Shown: positions 37,555-46,879, numbered from the stretch's first letter. The stretch is 64,000 nt of DNA from Hyphomonas sediminis (GCF_019679475.1 NZ_JAIEZP010000001.1:248001-312000), one strand, 5' to 3'. Translations and numbers: made by a program. Notes: a model not told the origin generated them from the letters alone.

Positions 37555-37931
37555 GAGGCCTCCGTTCCTGGCTGCGGCATCATCTTCCGGCACCGGCTGA
37601 GCGCCTTGTAGAGATCCCCGGCCACGACATCGGCGGAAATCTGTAGAACGTCTTCCCGCACTTCCGGCATCTCTGCCAGCAGGCCGGCCAGCGCTTCGGC
37701 AGTCTGGGTGTAGAGCGGCCCATCCACTTCCCCGAGCAGGTACATCTGCATCACGGCAAAATAGGCCCGGTCAATCGGGGTCGAAACAGCCGCCGCCGGA
37801 AGGATATCCTTCTCACGCAGGATACGCGCCTGGGTTTCAAGCAGCAGTACGCCGCGCCGGTCGCCATTGCGCACGACCGCCCCGTTCACAACGAAGGTTT
37901 CGCCAGGCTTGAGAGAGAGTTTGAGCGGCAT
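37551..37931 (-). CDS. flbT: Flagellar biosynthesis repressor FlbT
   Basis: The start at MPLKLSLKPGETFVVNGAVV gives 126 residues. VVRNGDRRGVLLLETQARIL and LREKDILPAAAVSTPIDRAY are strongly conserved in FlbT, a protein found in flagellated alphaproteobacteria that binds the flagellin mRNA leader and blocks its translation until the hook is built. Its usual partner FlaF and the flagellin genes are not adjacent here; instead an unrecognised gene overlaps its stop codon. Confidence 0.93.
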   Translation of the reverse strand: MPLKLSLKPGETFVVNGAVVRNGDRRGVLLLETQARILREKDILPAAAVSTPIDRAYFAVMQMYLLGEVDGPLYTQTAEALAGLLAEMPEVREDVLQISADVVAGDLYKALSRCRKMMPQPGTEAS

Positions 37932-38298
37932 ACGTCCGGCCCCCATGGTGCGGATTGTCGCAAATTCACACAAAGGCGTTAACGGTTGCTTTCCGAATTT
38001 TTACGGGAGGTTGGGGGCCATGCGCCCCTCGTCCCATGGGGCATTTGGATCATAAGGTCTAGGCCGGTTCTTCGAGCCAACCGGACCGGCCAGCCTGCCT
38101 GCAACCGGCGCGACGCTTTTCGTGAAGCTTGAGCCTCTGTGGCGGCGCGCATGGCCATTCCTGTTTACCACGGCTTTGCCTTTCCCCTAAGGAAATTCGA
38201 TTCTGCACCGCAGCACTTTCCTTGAGGTCAGCGCTTGCCCGCGCCCCCGTCGGCTTTATGCTGCCCACCAGCAAAACAAGATGAAGGGATCAAGGCGG
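37932..38298. other. Gene-free region between flbT and the MoxR gene (367 bases)
   Basis: The starts of two divergent genes border it. A possible minus-strand frame of 71 codons (38059-38274) has no ribosome site or recognisable features and I leave it out. GTTAAC occurs near 37979 but lacks a second TTAA at the CtrA spacing. A short hairpin, CCGGTT (38064-38069) with AACCGG (38079-38084), is present without a T tract. Confidence 0.4.
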
Positions 38299-39183
38299 AT
38301 GCGGTTCGAGGGCACCAAGGATTATGTTGCAACAGATGACCTGCGCGTGGCCGTCAATGCTGCCATCACGCTGGAACGTCCCCTTCTGGTCAAAGGCGAG
38401 CCGGGCACCGGCAAGACCGTCCTGGCCATCGAAGTTGCCAAGGCGCTCGGCGCCGAGCTGATCGAATGGCACATCAAATCCACCACCAAGGCCAATCAGG
38501 GCCTTTACGAATATGACGCGGTTTCCCGCCTGCGCGACGGCCAGATGGGCGAAGAGCGCGCCAAGGACGTGAAGAACTACATCAAGAAGGGCAAGCTCTG
38601 GGAGGCGTTCACCGCCGGCAAGCGCCCCGTCCTGCTGATCGACGAGATCGACAAGGCCGACATCGAATTCCCGAACGACCTCCTGCAGGAACTCGATCGC
38701 ATGGAGTTCTTCGTCTACGAGACGGGCGAGACCGTGAAGGCCATCCAGCGCCCGATCGTCATCATCACCTCCAACAACGAGAAGGAACTGCCCGACGCGT
38801 TCCTGCGCCGCTGCTTCTTCCACTTCATCAAATTCCCGGACGAGCCGACGATGCGCTCGATCATCGATGTCCACTATCCCGGCATCAAGAAGAAGCTCGT
38901 CGGCGACGCGCTCTCCACCTTCTACGCCATGCGCGAGCTGCCGGGCGTGAAGAAGAAGCCGTCCACATCAGAGCTGCTCGACTGGCTGAAACTCCTCATG
39001 AATGAGGACATCGACCTGGAAACGATGCGCGAGAAAAACCCCGAGGCCCTGGCCCCGCCGCTGCACGGCGCCCTGCTGAAGAACGAGCAGGACGTGGCCC
39101 TCTTCGAACGCCTCGCCTTCCTCTCCCGCCGTCAGGACGGTGGTGGCACAGGTGGCGGCGGCCGCCGCGGCCCGGCGGGATAA
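38299..39183 (+). CDS. MoxR family AAA+ ATPase
   Basis: I choose the ATG of MRFEGTKDYVATDDLRVAV (294 residues), which has GAAGGGA at a good distance; a start 18 bases upstream is possible. Walker A is VKGEPGTGKTVLA, Walker B is PVLLIDEIDKADIEF, sensor 1 lies in IVIITSNNEKELPDAFLRRC. MoxR ATPases act with VWA-domain proteins as metal-insertion or maturation chaperones; in the CoxD/CoxE branch they mature Mo-Cu enzymes. The CoxE-like partner is on the same strand at 40969-42150, after two opposite-strand genes. The tail is Gly-rich. Confidence 0.92.
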   Translation: MRFEGTKDYVATDDLRVAVNAAITLERPLLVKGEPGTGKTVLAIEVAKALGAELIEWHIKSTTKANQGLYEYDAVSRLRDGQMGEERAKDVKNYIKKGKLWEAFTAGKRPVLLIDEIDKADIEFPNDLLQELDRMEFFVYETGETVKAIQRPIVIITSNNEKELPDAFLRRCFFHFIKFPDEPTMRSIIDVHYPGIKKKLVGDALSTFYAMRELPGVKKKPSTSELLDWLKLLMNEDIDLETMREKNPEALAPPLHGALLKNEQDVALFERLAFLSRRQDGGGTGGGGRRGPAG

Positions 39184-39203
39184 TCCGTCAACGAACCAGA
39201 AAC

Positions 39204-39233
39204 AAAAAAACCGGGCCAACGCCCGGCTTTTTT
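39204..39233. terminator. Bidirectional terminator after the MoxR gene
   Basis: CCGGGC (39211-39216) pairs with GCCCGG (39221-39226) around CAAC, with seven A before and six T after. It separates the convergent MoxR and DUF2270 genes. Confidence 0.85.
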
Positions 39234-39240
39234 ATGAGCC

Positions 39241-39993
39241 TCAGCCCAGCGCCGAGTCGTGCGCATTCACAACGCGTGAGAGGTTCACGTCTTCCCGGCT
39301 CTTCAGGAAGTCGGCCATCTTGGACTTGTCCTTGCGCTCGTCCCACCAGGTTTTCCAGGCCAGGAAAATCCAGCCGACATGGAACAGGCAGCCACAGCTG
39401 ATGGCGACCCAGCCAGGGATCGGCCCGATATGCGCGCGCCGGAACAGCTGCTCCCAGGAGGTCACATCCACCGGGTGGATGGCAATCTTGGCGAAATAGG
39501 CCGCCCCGAGGATCGCAAACATCCAGCCATAATTGCGCCTGAGCCTTCGGCCCACGCACCGGATCATCGAAATCCTGTATTGCGGCTTTTCATAATCGTC
39601 CGACAACGCCGTACCCCGGTCGATGCGAATGCGCGTGCCCTCCCCGCGCAGGATCGGCACCATGAAGGCAATCTCCAGCACCCGCGCGCGGAACCGCCAA
39701 ACATAGAAAAACCGGTAGCGCCGCGCTTCCAGCATCAGGAAGACGACGCACAGCGCGCCGACCAGAACGATCGGAAACGGCGAAGCCCGCTCATTCGCAA
39801 ACGAGACGGACAGGCCGATCCCGGTGGAAATCACCGCCCAGTTCGTCGTCTGATCAAGACGCTGGCGCCAAACGGTCGAGCGGTAGACTTCAGCCCGGTA
39901 AAGGTGCGACAGCGCCGTCACCTCGGATGGTCCGCAAAGCCCTTCGGCAGGTGCCGGCATATGGTCGGCGTCGGTTTCGTCCATCGTGTCCAT
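39241..39993 (-). CDS. DUF2270 predicted integral membrane protein
   Basis: A 250-residue protein. ALSHLYRAEVYRSTVWRQRL, DQTTNWAVISTGIGLSVSFAN and EARRYRFFYVWRFRARVLE match the conserved N-terminal block of DUF2270. Four hydrophobic spans are visible, near residues 51-68, 74-90, 155-170 and 195-213. No function is known for the family. It lies on the minus strand between the MoxR and VWA genes. Confidence 0.85.
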   Translation of the reverse strand: MDTMDETDADHMPAPAEGLCGPSEVTALSHLYRAEVYRSTVWRQRLDQTTNWAVISTGIGLSVSFANERASPFPIVLVGALCVVFLMLEARRYRFFYVWRFRARVLEIAFMVPILRGEGTRIRIDRGTALSDDYEKPQYRISMIRCVGRRLRRNYGWMFAILGAAYFAKIAIHPVDVTSWEQLFRRAHIGPIPGWVAISCGCLFHVGWIFLAWKTWWDERKDKSKMADFLKSREDVNLSRVVNAHDSALG

Positions 39994-40054
39994 GCCCAGA
40001 CCCTATGACTCAGGAATGTGACGGGGGAAAGACCTTGCGGCCCGGCAATCCCGT

Positions 40055-40849
40055 TTAGCGTTTGCAATACCCGAGCTTGAGCACCGGACCATACCCTTCC
40101 AGCGCCTGCCGCACGAAGCTGGTGTCGCTGCTGCCATCGCCAAGGCGCACGCGCGCGGCAAGGTTCCCGGCGCCGCCATTGATGCGCGCCGCCCAGAGTT
40201 GATAGCGGATCGCGTCGGGCGCCGCCGTCAGGCGCCGCGCGCGGGCAAATCCTTCCGCGTTGCAGTCCTTCATCATCCGCTCGGCCAGCACATGGCCAAA
40301 GTCTGCCCGCTCGAACATATCCGGATTAAATCCGCCAATCCCCCGGGGCGAGGCCGTCGGGCTGCCCGCCAATAGGAACATGAGCTCCGTCAGGTCGGCC
40401 CGCGCGGCCGCGTCCGGCGCCAGGTCGAGCGCGGCGGCCATGATCTCCGGCCGGCCGATATTCAGCGGCTGGGCCCCGTCGCGGGCGCGCGCAACAAATC
40501 CCTGCCAGCCATAGTCGCGCACGGCCTGCTGTGCGGTCTGGGCAGCGTAATCGGTGCCGGCAATCCTCGGCTGCGCATTGCCAAGCCGTGCCTGCCAGGC
40601 CGATTTGGAGGCCGCGTCCGGCAGATAGGCCGCCGCAGCGGCAAAATCAGGCTTCAGCCGGGCGCGCTTGGCCTCTGGCAGGCGGCTGGCGGCGGCCCAG
40701 ATCGCGTCCAGCATGCAGGCCTGCTCGCCCGGCCCGGAACAATCGTCCCGGACCGGCGCACCAAACGGCGCCGTCGCCGGCGGCGGCCCGGCCAGGGCCG
40801 GCATCGCCGGTAGAACCAACAGAACTGAGAGTATAGCCGCCCGTATCAT
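40055..40849 (-). CDS. Unrecognised secreted protein
   Basis: A 264-residue protein with a clear signal peptide, MIRAAILSVLLVLPAMPALA, cut before GPPPA. The mature part is helical and Ala-rich, with Cys pairs in RDDCSGPGEQACMLDAIW and further cysteines in MKDCNAEGF and KLGYCKR that could form disulfides in the periplasm. The repeated pattern of about 35 residues (an Ala pair, then DL or RLP) hints at helical repeats. I do not recognise a family. Confidence 0.75.
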   Translation of the reverse strand: MIRAAILSVLLVLPAMPALAGPPPATAPFGAPVRDDCSGPGEQACMLDAIWAAASRLPEAKRARLKPDFAAAAAYLPDAASKSAWQARLGNAQPRIAGTDYAAQTAQQAVRDYGWQGFVARARDGAQPLNIGRPEIMAAALDLAPDAAARADLTELMFLLAGSPTASPRGIGGFNPDMFERADFGHVLAERMMKDCNAEGFARARRLTAAPDAIRYQLWAARINGGAGNLAARVRLGDGSSDTSFVRQALEGYGPVLKLGYCKR

Positions 40850-40968
40850 GGCCCCTCCCTAGCCCGGCCCGCCTGAACCGGAAATGACCACGCTTTTCCC
40901 AGCGTCAGCTTGGACATCGCCCCATATGATGTTTATCTTGAAGGGCGAGAAACAGAGAGGCCCGGCCG

Positions 40969-42150
40969 ATGTTCCTGAATTTCTTCAACGAGCTGCGCGC
41001 GGCAAAAGTCCCGGTGACGCTGAAGGAATACCTCCTGTTGATGGAGGCGATGGACAAGCAGGTCATCGATATGGAGGTGGAGGAGTTCTACTACCTCTCG
41101 CGCGCCGCCCTGGTGAAGGATGAGCGCAATATCGACAAGTTCGACCGCGTCTTCTCCCATGTCTTCAAGGGCCTCGACACGCTGGCCGACGCCGTCAACG
41201 TGCAGGACCTGCCCGAGGAATGGCTCAAGAAGATGAGCGAGAAATTCCTCACGCCGGAAGAGATGGCCGAAATCGAAGCCATGGGCGGCTTCGAAAAGCT
41301 GATGGAAACCCTCAAGCAGCGCCTCGAAGAACAGAAGAAGCGCCATGAGGGCGGCAACAAGATGATCGGCACGGGCGGCACCTCGCCCTTCGGCGCCAAT
41401 GGCTATAATCCCGAAGGCGTCCGCATCGGCCAGGACAAGTCGCGCCACCGCCGCGCCGTGAAGGTGTGGGACAAGCGCGAGTTCAAGAATTACGACGACA
41501 AGATCGAGCTAGGCACCCGCAACATCAAGGTCGCCATGAAGCGCCTGCGCAAATGGGCCCGCAAGGGCGCTGCCGACGAGCTCGACCTTGACGGCACCAT
41601 CCGCAACACGGCCCGCAAGGGCTATCTCGACATCGAAATGCGCCCGGAAAAGCGCAACACGATTTCCGTGCTCCTTCTGCTCGATGTTGGCGGCTCGATG
41701 GACCCGCATGTCCGCGTGATGGAGGAGCTGTTCTCCGCCGCCCGCGCTGAGATCAAGAACCTCGAATACTACTACTTCCACAACTGCCCCTATGAGGGCT
41801 TGTGGAAGGACAACCGCCGCCGGATGAATAATCGCATTCCCACATGGGACGTACTGAACAAATATCCGTCCGACTACAAAGTGATCGTCGTGGGCGACGC
41901 CACAATGAGCCCGTATGAGATCACCTATACCGGCGGCTCGGTCGAACATTGGAACGAAGAAGCCGGCGGCATCTGGATCCAGCGCTTTGTCGAACGCTTC
42001 CCCAACCTTGTCTGGCTCAACCCCACCAAGGAAGGCGCCTGGGAATATACCGGCTCCATCAAGCTCGTCCGTGAGCTGATCGGCCCGCACCGAATGTTCG
42101 AGCTGACCCTCGGCGGCCTGGATGAAGCGATGAAGGAACTCAGCCGCTAG
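40969..42150 (+). CDS. CoxE-like VWA domain protein
   Basis: A 393-residue protein starting MFLNFFNELRAAKVPVTLKE. A helical N-terminal half (EYLLLMEAMDKQ, SRAALVKDERNIDKFDRVF) precedes a VWA domain with the metal site in LLLLDVGGSMDPHVRVMEEL, where the first serine of the DxSxS motif is Gly, as is usual in this branch. FHNCPYEGLWKDNRR and VVGDATMSPYEI follow. It should work with the MoxR ATPase at 38299-39183 to mature or load a partner; the client is not known. Confidence 0.9.
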   Translation: MFLNFFNELRAAKVPVTLKEYLLLMEAMDKQVIDMEVEEFYYLSRAALVKDERNIDKFDRVFSHVFKGLDTLADAVNVQDLPEEWLKKMSEKFLTPEEMAEIEAMGGFEKLMETLKQRLEEQKKRHEGGNKMIGTGGTSPFGANGYNPEGVRIGQDKSRHRRAVKVWDKREFKNYDDKIELGTRNIKVAMKRLRKWARKGAADELDLDGTIRNTARKGYLDIEMRPEKRNTISVLLLLDVGGSMDPHVRVMEELFSAARAEIKNLEYYYFHNCPYEGLWKDNRRRMNNRIPTWDVLNKYPSDYKVIVVGDATMSPYEITYTGGSVEHWNEEAGGIWIQRFVERFPNLVWLNPTKEGAWEYTGSIKLVRELIGPHRMFELTLGGLDEAMKELSR

Positions 42151-42230
42151 GCATCCGCCTCCTCCCCGGAACCTGCACACAAAGCCTGCCGCGCTTCCTG
42201 CGCTCAGGCGGTAATGTTCAGGAGGGGATA

Positions 42231-42716
42231 ATGATCCGCTATTTCAAGATCGTTCTGATCGTACTGGTCGGGCTTCAGGGCCTGTTCTACTTCATCTCCA
42301 ACGCCGTGAACTGGGAATATGCCCAGATGGCTGTCGGGGCCGTCTTCGGCCAGGCTGACAGTCCGGCCTATCCGAACCCGATCGTGCCAGCGATCACCTC
42401 CCCTGTCCTGATCCAGCTTGCCCTTGCGGGCATCATGACCGGCGAATTGCTGGTCGGCCTGCTATGCTTCAAGGGCGCTCATGACATGTGGAAGCAGGTT
42501 GGCAATGAGGCCATGGCGTTCAACGCGGCCAAGACATGGGCCATCGCCGGTTGCTGCACCGCCCTGATTGTCTGGTTCGGCATTTTCCAGGTCTTTGGCG
42601 CAGGGCTCTTCCAGATGTGGCAGAGCCAGGTGGGGGCCGGCTCGTTCGAAGGGGCGTTCATGTATCACGCTGCGAGCGCAATCATCCTGATCTTCGTCAA
42701 TCAGGCCGATATCTAG
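42231..42716 (+). CDS. DUF2165 family small membrane protein
   Basis: A 161-residue protein after a strong GGAGGGG ribosome site. It has about four spans (residues 5-22, 53-75, 97-120, 138-155). VLIQLALAGIMTGELLVGLLC and AKTWAIAGCCTALIVWFG resemble the DUF2165 pattern. The function is unknown. It stands alone between the VWA gene and a hydrolase gene. Confidence 0.83.
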   Translation: MIRYFKIVLIVLVGLQGLFYFISNAVNWEYAQMAVGAVFGQADSPAYPNPIVPAITSPVLIQLALAGIMTGELLVGLLCFKGAHDMWKQVGNEAMAFNAAKTWAIAGCCTALIVWFGIFQVFGAGLFQMWQSQVGAGSFEGAFMYHAASAIILIFVNQADI

Positions 42717-42802
42717 GCGCCCTCGCCCCGTTCCCGCCAGAACCGCGCTTGTGCTTTGTTCTGCGGCTCCTAAGCTGCGCAAAAAATACATGGAGGAACG
42801 GC

Positions 42803-43708
42803 ATGGCACGCATCAGGGCAAACGGCATCGAAATCGAGTATGAGGAGATCGGGGCGAAGAACGATCCCCTGATGCTCCTGGTCATGGGTTTTTCCGGCCA
42901 GATGACCGGCTGGCCAGACAGTTTCAAGCGGGGCCTGGCCGATGCGGGCCGGCGCGTCGTGGTGTTCGACAATCGGGACATAGGCCTCTCGACAGAGTTT
43001 ACCGGCAAGACCGCCCCCTCCCCGCGCGACATCGTGAAGGGCATCACTGCGGGCGAGCCCATGCACGAGAAAGTGCCCTACGTTCTGAACGACATGGCCG
43101 CCGATGCCGCCGCCTTGATCGGCGAACTCGGCGCCGACAAGGCCGACATTCTCGGCGTCTCGATGGGCGGCATGATCGTGCAGCTGATGGCGCTTAATCA
43201 TCCAGGCCGCGTGCGCAGCCTCATCCCCGTCATGACGACCTCGGGCGATCCGTCTGTGCCGATGTCGACCCCGGAGGCGGGCGCAGCACTAACGGCAGTG
43301 CCGGAGAACCGCACGCCGGAGGCGATTGCCGAACTCGCGGTCCAGGGGCGTGCCGTCTACGGATCGCATCCGGACGTGCGCGGATCTGACGATGACATAC
43401 GGGCCGCCTCCATGGCTGCGACGCGCCGGTCGGACCGGCCCGAAGGGGTCGCCCGGCAATATGCCGCCATCCTCGCCCAACCGCGCTGGCACGACCGTCT
43501 CGCCACGGTGGCGCATCCGACACTGGTGCTGCATGGGGCGGCCGACACGCTGATCCTGCCGGCAGCCGGCGCAGACATCGCCCGACGCATTCCCGGCGCA
43601 GAGTTCGAACTCATCGAGAAGTGGGGGCACGACCTACCCGAGGCGATGATGCCGGCGCTGCTGAACCGGATCGTGCCCTTCCTCGGCCGCAACGTCGCAA
43701 CCGCCTGA
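42803..43708 (+). CDS. Alpha/beta fold hydrolase
   Basis: The ATG at 42803, after GGAGG, gives 301 residues. Oxyanion and elbow motifs are LLVMGFSGQMTGWPDSF and DILGVSMGGMIVQLMALNHP (nucleophile Ser). Asp lies in LHGAADTLILPAAGAD and His in EKWGHDLPE. The early VVVFDNRDIGLSTEF is typical of the family with aclacinomycin methylesterase and similar esterases. The substrate is unknown. The crotonase gene follows by 22 bases and may share the transcript. Confidence 0.87.
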   Translation: MARIRANGIEIEYEEIGAKNDPLMLLVMGFSGQMTGWPDSFKRGLADAGRRVVVFDNRDIGLSTEFTGKTAPSPRDIVKGITAGEPMHEKVPYVLNDMAADAAALIGELGADKADILGVSMGGMIVQLMALNHPGRVRSLIPVMTTSGDPSVPMSTPEAGAALTAVPENRTPEAIAELAVQGRAVYGSHPDVRGSDDDIRAASMAATRRSDRPEGVARQYAAILAQPRWHDRLATVAHPTLVLHGAADTLILPAAGADIARRIPGAEFELIEKWGHDLPEAMMPALLNRIVPFLGRNVATA

Positions 43709-43730
43709 CCTCCCCTAGCAGGACAATGAC

Positions 43731-44510
43731 ATGAGCCCTCCCGAGAACACCATCCGGACAAAGACGGATGGAAACATCCTCATTGTCACAATCGACCGCA
43801 CGCAGGCCCGCAACGCCGTCGATGGCGCGACCGCCACGGCCCTCTATGAGGCCTTCAAGGCGTTCGACGCGGATGACACCCTGTCCGTTGCCATCCTCAC
43901 CGGGGCGGATGGTAATTTCTGCGCGGGCGCAGACCTGAAAGCCGTCGCCATTGGCAAGGGAAACCCGTCGCACACCGAAGGGGATCTTGGTCCGATGGGC
44001 CCCTCCCGCCTCCAGCTTTCCAAACCCGTCATTGCCGCCGTCGATGGCTATGCCGTCGCTGGCGGCCTTGAGCTCGCAATCTGGTGCGACCTGCGGGTCG
44101 CCTCGCCCTCAGCGAAATTCGGTGTCTTCTGCCGGCGCTTCGGCGTGCCCCTGATCGATGGCGGCACGGTCCGCCTGCCCCGCCTCATCGGCGCCTCCCG
44201 CGCGATGGACCTGATCCTGACGGGCCGCGAGGTATCCGCCGAAGAAGCTCACACCATCGGCCTTGTCAATTATCTGACATCGGATGAAACCGCACTTCCC
44301 TACGCCCTCAAGATCGCCCGGGACATCGCCGCCTTCCCGCAGCTCTGCATGAAGGCAGACCGCGCCTCTGCGCTCTCCCAGTGGAGCCTCAGCGAGGAAG
44401 ACGCCATCCGCGCCGAATTTGCCGGCGGGCTGAACGTGCTCAAGGCCGGCAGCGCAAAGGAGGGCGCCAGCCGCTTCTCCAAAGGCGAAGGCCGTCACGG
44501 AAAGTTCTGA
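43731..44510 (+). CDS. Enoyl-CoA hydratase/isomerase (crotonase) family protein
   Basis: A 259-residue protein. ILTGADGNFCAGADLKAVA and VDGYAVAGGLELAIWCDLRV carry the oxyanion-hole glycines of crotonases, and GVFCRRFGVPLIDGGTVRLP includes a position where hydratases have a catalytic Glu; here Asp or Glu cannot be assigned with confidence. IEGASRFSKGEGRHGKF-like C-terminal residues are common in the bacterial crotonase subgroup. The reaction is not certain. Confidence 0.88.
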   Translation: MSPPENTIRTKTDGNILIVTIDRTQARNAVDGATATALYEAFKAFDADDTLSVAILTGADGNFCAGADLKAVAIGKGNPSHTEGDLGPMGPSRLQLSKPVIAAVDGYAVAGGLELAIWCDLRVASPSAKFGVFCRRFGVPLIDGGTVRLPRLIGASRAMDLILTGREVSAEEAHTIGLVNYLTSDETALPYALKIARDIAAFPQLCMKADRASALSQWSLSEEDAIRAEFAGGLNVLKAGSAKEGASRFSKGEGRHGKF

Positions 44511-44609
44511 GCGTCAGTCGGGAGGCGGATACTCGCTGCAGAACTCCGGATTGCTCTCCCCGTCCCCAAACCCGCAGCTTTCTGCGCCCGCCGCCACGTA
44601 AAAGCGTTT

Positions 44610-44864
44610 CTAGGCGGTCGCCTTGTAGATCCGCCACAGCGCAAACACGCCGATCGCCACCCACAGGATGTTGATCGCGACCGACGGAATGGCGCCGTGA
44701 TAGCCGCTGTTGAGAATAAACCCCGCCGCCCCGATCACATTGGCCCACTGATAGGCCGGCGAATTGCCCTGCAGCCGCCCCATGGACAGCAGGATGTAAG
44801 CGCCAAGGATCAGCGCTGCCCCGGCCCAGCCAGCCACTTCGATGAAAAGTTCCGTGATCGTCAT
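44610..44864 (-). CDS. Small CBU_0592-like membrane protein
   Basis: The start at MTITELFIEVAGWAGAALIL gives 84 residues with three hydrophobic spans. LGAYILLSMGRLQGNSPAYQ and GAAGFILNSGYHGAIPSVAI match a family of short bacterial membrane proteins known only by a locus name. The function is unknown. It is 36 bases downstream of a GNAT gene on the same strand. Confidence 0.78.
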   Translation of the reverse strand: MTITELFIEVAGWAGAALILGAYILLSMGRLQGNSPAYQWANVIGAAGFILNSGYHGAIPSVAINILWVAIGVFALWRIYKATA

Positions 44865-44900
44865 GGCGCGCCCGCTAGCCGGTCGCAGCACGCTTGGCAA

Positions 44901-45512
44901 TCAGACTTTACCGTGCCGCGCTTCCCATTCCTCACGGGTGATCTCCCAGACGAGGCTCGCCCGCGTCGTCCCGTCATTGCGCTGGCTCACCACCTCGCCC
45001 ATCCGCCGGAAACCAAGCCCGTCGAGCAGGCGCTGGGTGGGGATATTGTCGAGCGCCGCTGTCTCACAGATGAGGTGCAGCCCCAGCTCTCGGAACATCC
45101 AGGCAAAGCTCGCCGCAGCGCCGGCTCCGCCGCGCCCCTCGCCGTGCAGCGATGGGTGCAGCGCCCCGCCAAGTTCGCCCGCGCCCCATTCCGGCCAGAG
45201 CTGGATGTCGGAATAGCCCATGATCCGGCCATCCTCCCCCTCGCGTACGAACAACAGCCCGATGCCCACCTCCCGCTCGACGATATGCGTCTCCAGGAAC
45301 ATGTCGCAGGCCAGCTCCGTCAGCGGCTGGGGCAGCGTGTAGATCGGTGCATGTACCGCAGGGTCGGAGACGAGCTTGAAGAAGCCCGGCGCGTCCCCTT
45401 CTCGCGCAAGGCGCGAGTCGCCCATCGCAGTTGCCAGCCGCACAGCGCAGCGGATTGCTTCAGCCGCTTCGGGCGACACAGGATTTTGCGTGATCGGAAT
45501 TTCGCCAGCCAT
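44901..45512 (-). CDS. GNAT family N-acetyltransferase (RimJ/RimL type)
   Basis: The start at MAGEIPITQNPVSPEAAEAI gives 203 residues; upstream extension looks non-coding. GGALHPSLHGEGRGGAGAAA is the acetyl-CoA loop, and ICETAALDNIPTQRLLDGLG the next conserved segment of the RimJ-like acetyltransferase_3 group. The acceptor is unknown. It is divergent from the MFS gene with 101 bases between starts. Confidence 0.85.
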   Translation of the reverse strand: MAGEIPITQNPVSPEAAEAIRCAVRLATAMGDSRLAREGDAPGFFKLVSDPAVHAPIYTLPQPLTELACDMFLETHIVEREVGIGLLFVREGEDGRIMGYSDIQLWPEWGAGELGGALHPSLHGEGRGGAGAAASFAWMFRELGLHLICETAALDNIPTQRLLDGLGFRRMGEVVSQRNDGTTRASLVWEITREEWEARHGKV

Positions 45513-45613
45513 CCCGCCAAACTCGCAGCTTTCCCGCCGCCCCGCCAGTCCCCGGCCCAGCCCCTTGCACAATTTCGTTTGACTGGCCGCCCGGCTTCCA
45601 ATCAATCGCCGGC

Positions 45614-46879
45614 ATGACTGAGACCACCGCCCCCGCCCATCCGGGCAAACGCCCTGGGCGCAATGCCTTCTTCTTCGTGCTGGTGACGGTCTTCATCGAC
45701 CATCTTGCCTTCGGCCTGATCATCCCCGTCCTGCCCCAGCTGATCCAGGAACTGGCGCATGTCCCGCCCGAGGGCGCCCCGCTCTGGATCGGCGGGCTGG
45801 CCGCCACCTATGCGGTGATGACCTTCTTCTTCGGCCCGCTGATCGGCGCGCTGTCTGACAGGTTCGGCCGCCGCCCGGTCCTGCTCGTCTCGATGGCGAC
45901 CCTTGGCATAGACTTCCTCATCATGGGGCTGGCGCCAAATATCTGGCTACTGTTCCTCGGCCGCGCACTGGCTGGCATATCCGGCGCCACCTTCTCGACC
46001 GCCAACGCCTATATCGCCGATACGACGAGCCCGGAGGAACGCGGCCGCGCCTTCGGTTTCATCGGCGCCGCCTTCGGTCTCGGCTTCATCTTCGGCCCCG
46101 TCGCGGGCGGCCTCCTGGGCGAGATCAGCATCCATGCGCCCTTCTTCGTCGCTGCCGGGCTCGCGTGCCTCAACTTTCTCTATGGTGTTTTCGTCCTGCC
46201 CGAATCCCTGCCGCAGGATCGCCGCCGCGCGCTCAACCTGACGCGCGCCAATCCGCTCGGCGCGGCCCGGCACTTCGCCAAGCTGCCCCACATCGCCTGG
46301 TTCCTGGTCACCAGCGTTTTCATCTTCCTTGCCGCGATGGTCTATCCGGCCACCTGGTCGGTCTATGGCGAAATCCGGTATGGCTGGAGCCCGCTTCAGA
46401 TCGGCCTCTCGCTCGGCCTTGTCGGCATCGGTGCCGCCGCCGTGCAGGCCGGCCTCATGGGCCTCATCCTGAAACGCCTCGGCCTCATTCGCACAGTCCT
46501 GCTCGGCATCACCGTCTCGATGCTCACGGCCTTCGGCTTCGCGTTCGCGGGCCGCCCGGAAATCGCTTATGCGATCATTGTCGTCAACGCGCTGGGCGGG
46601 GTCACCATGCCGGCGCTGAACGCGGTCATGTCGCGCCTCACCCCAGCCGACGCGCAGGGCGAGCTTCAGGGCGCTGCGTCCAGTCTCAATGCCATCGGCA
46701 TGATCATCGGTCCCCTGATTATGACCGGGGCGCTCTACGCCTTCACCCAGCCGGGCGCACCAATCTATCTGCCGGGTGCCGCTTTCCTCTTGTCAGCGGC
46801 TTTACTGGTGCTGGCGCTCCTGCCCTTCCGGGCGGGCGTCAACCTGAACCGCGACGCGCTGCCCAAATCAGGCGGCTGA
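45614..46879 (+). CDS. MFS transporter, TetA-like (DHA1 family)
   Basis: A 421-residue protein with 12 predicted spans. The MFS signature between helices 2 and 3 is GPLIGALSDRFGRRPVLLVS, and GRALAGISGATFSTANAYIAD matches the antiporter motif C region of TetA-type exporters. It probably exports a small drug-like compound in exchange for protons. Homology to TetA is a family statement only, not evidence of tetracycline resistance. It converges on the MHYT gene with a 12-base overlap. Confidence 0.9.
   Translation: MTETTAPAHPGKRPGRNAFFFVLVTVFIDHLAFGLIIPVLPQLIQELAHVPPEGAPLWIGGLAATYAVMTFFFGPLIGALSDRFGRRPVLLVSMATLGIDFLIMGLAPNIWLLFLGRALAGISGATFSTANAYIADTTSPEERGRAFGFIGAAFGLGFIFGPVAGGLLGEISIHAPFFVAAGLACLNFLYGVFVLPESLPQDRRRALNLTRANPLGAARHFAKLPHIAWFLVTSVFIFLAAMVYPATWSVYGEIRYGWSPLQIGLSLGLVGIGAAAVQAGLMGLILKRLGLIRTVLLGITVSMLTAFGFAFAGRPEIAYAIIVVNALGGVTMPALNAVMSRLTPADAQGELQGAASSLNAIGMIIGPLIMTGALYAFTQPGAPIYLPGAAFLLSAALLVLALLPFRAGVNLNRDALPKSGG

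Noticed and set aside
37974..37990. CtrA site at GTTAAC upstream of flbT
   Set aside because: There is only one TTAA; the second half at seven bases is missing on both strands.
38059..38274. A 71-codon minus-strand frame between flbT and the MoxR gene
   Set aside because: No ribosome site, no hydrophobic or conserved segment, and a composition typical of non-coding sequence.
45614..46879. Tetracycline resistance gene
   Set aside because: Only the general TetA-like MFS motifs are present; many housekeeping exporters share them and there is no tetR partner.
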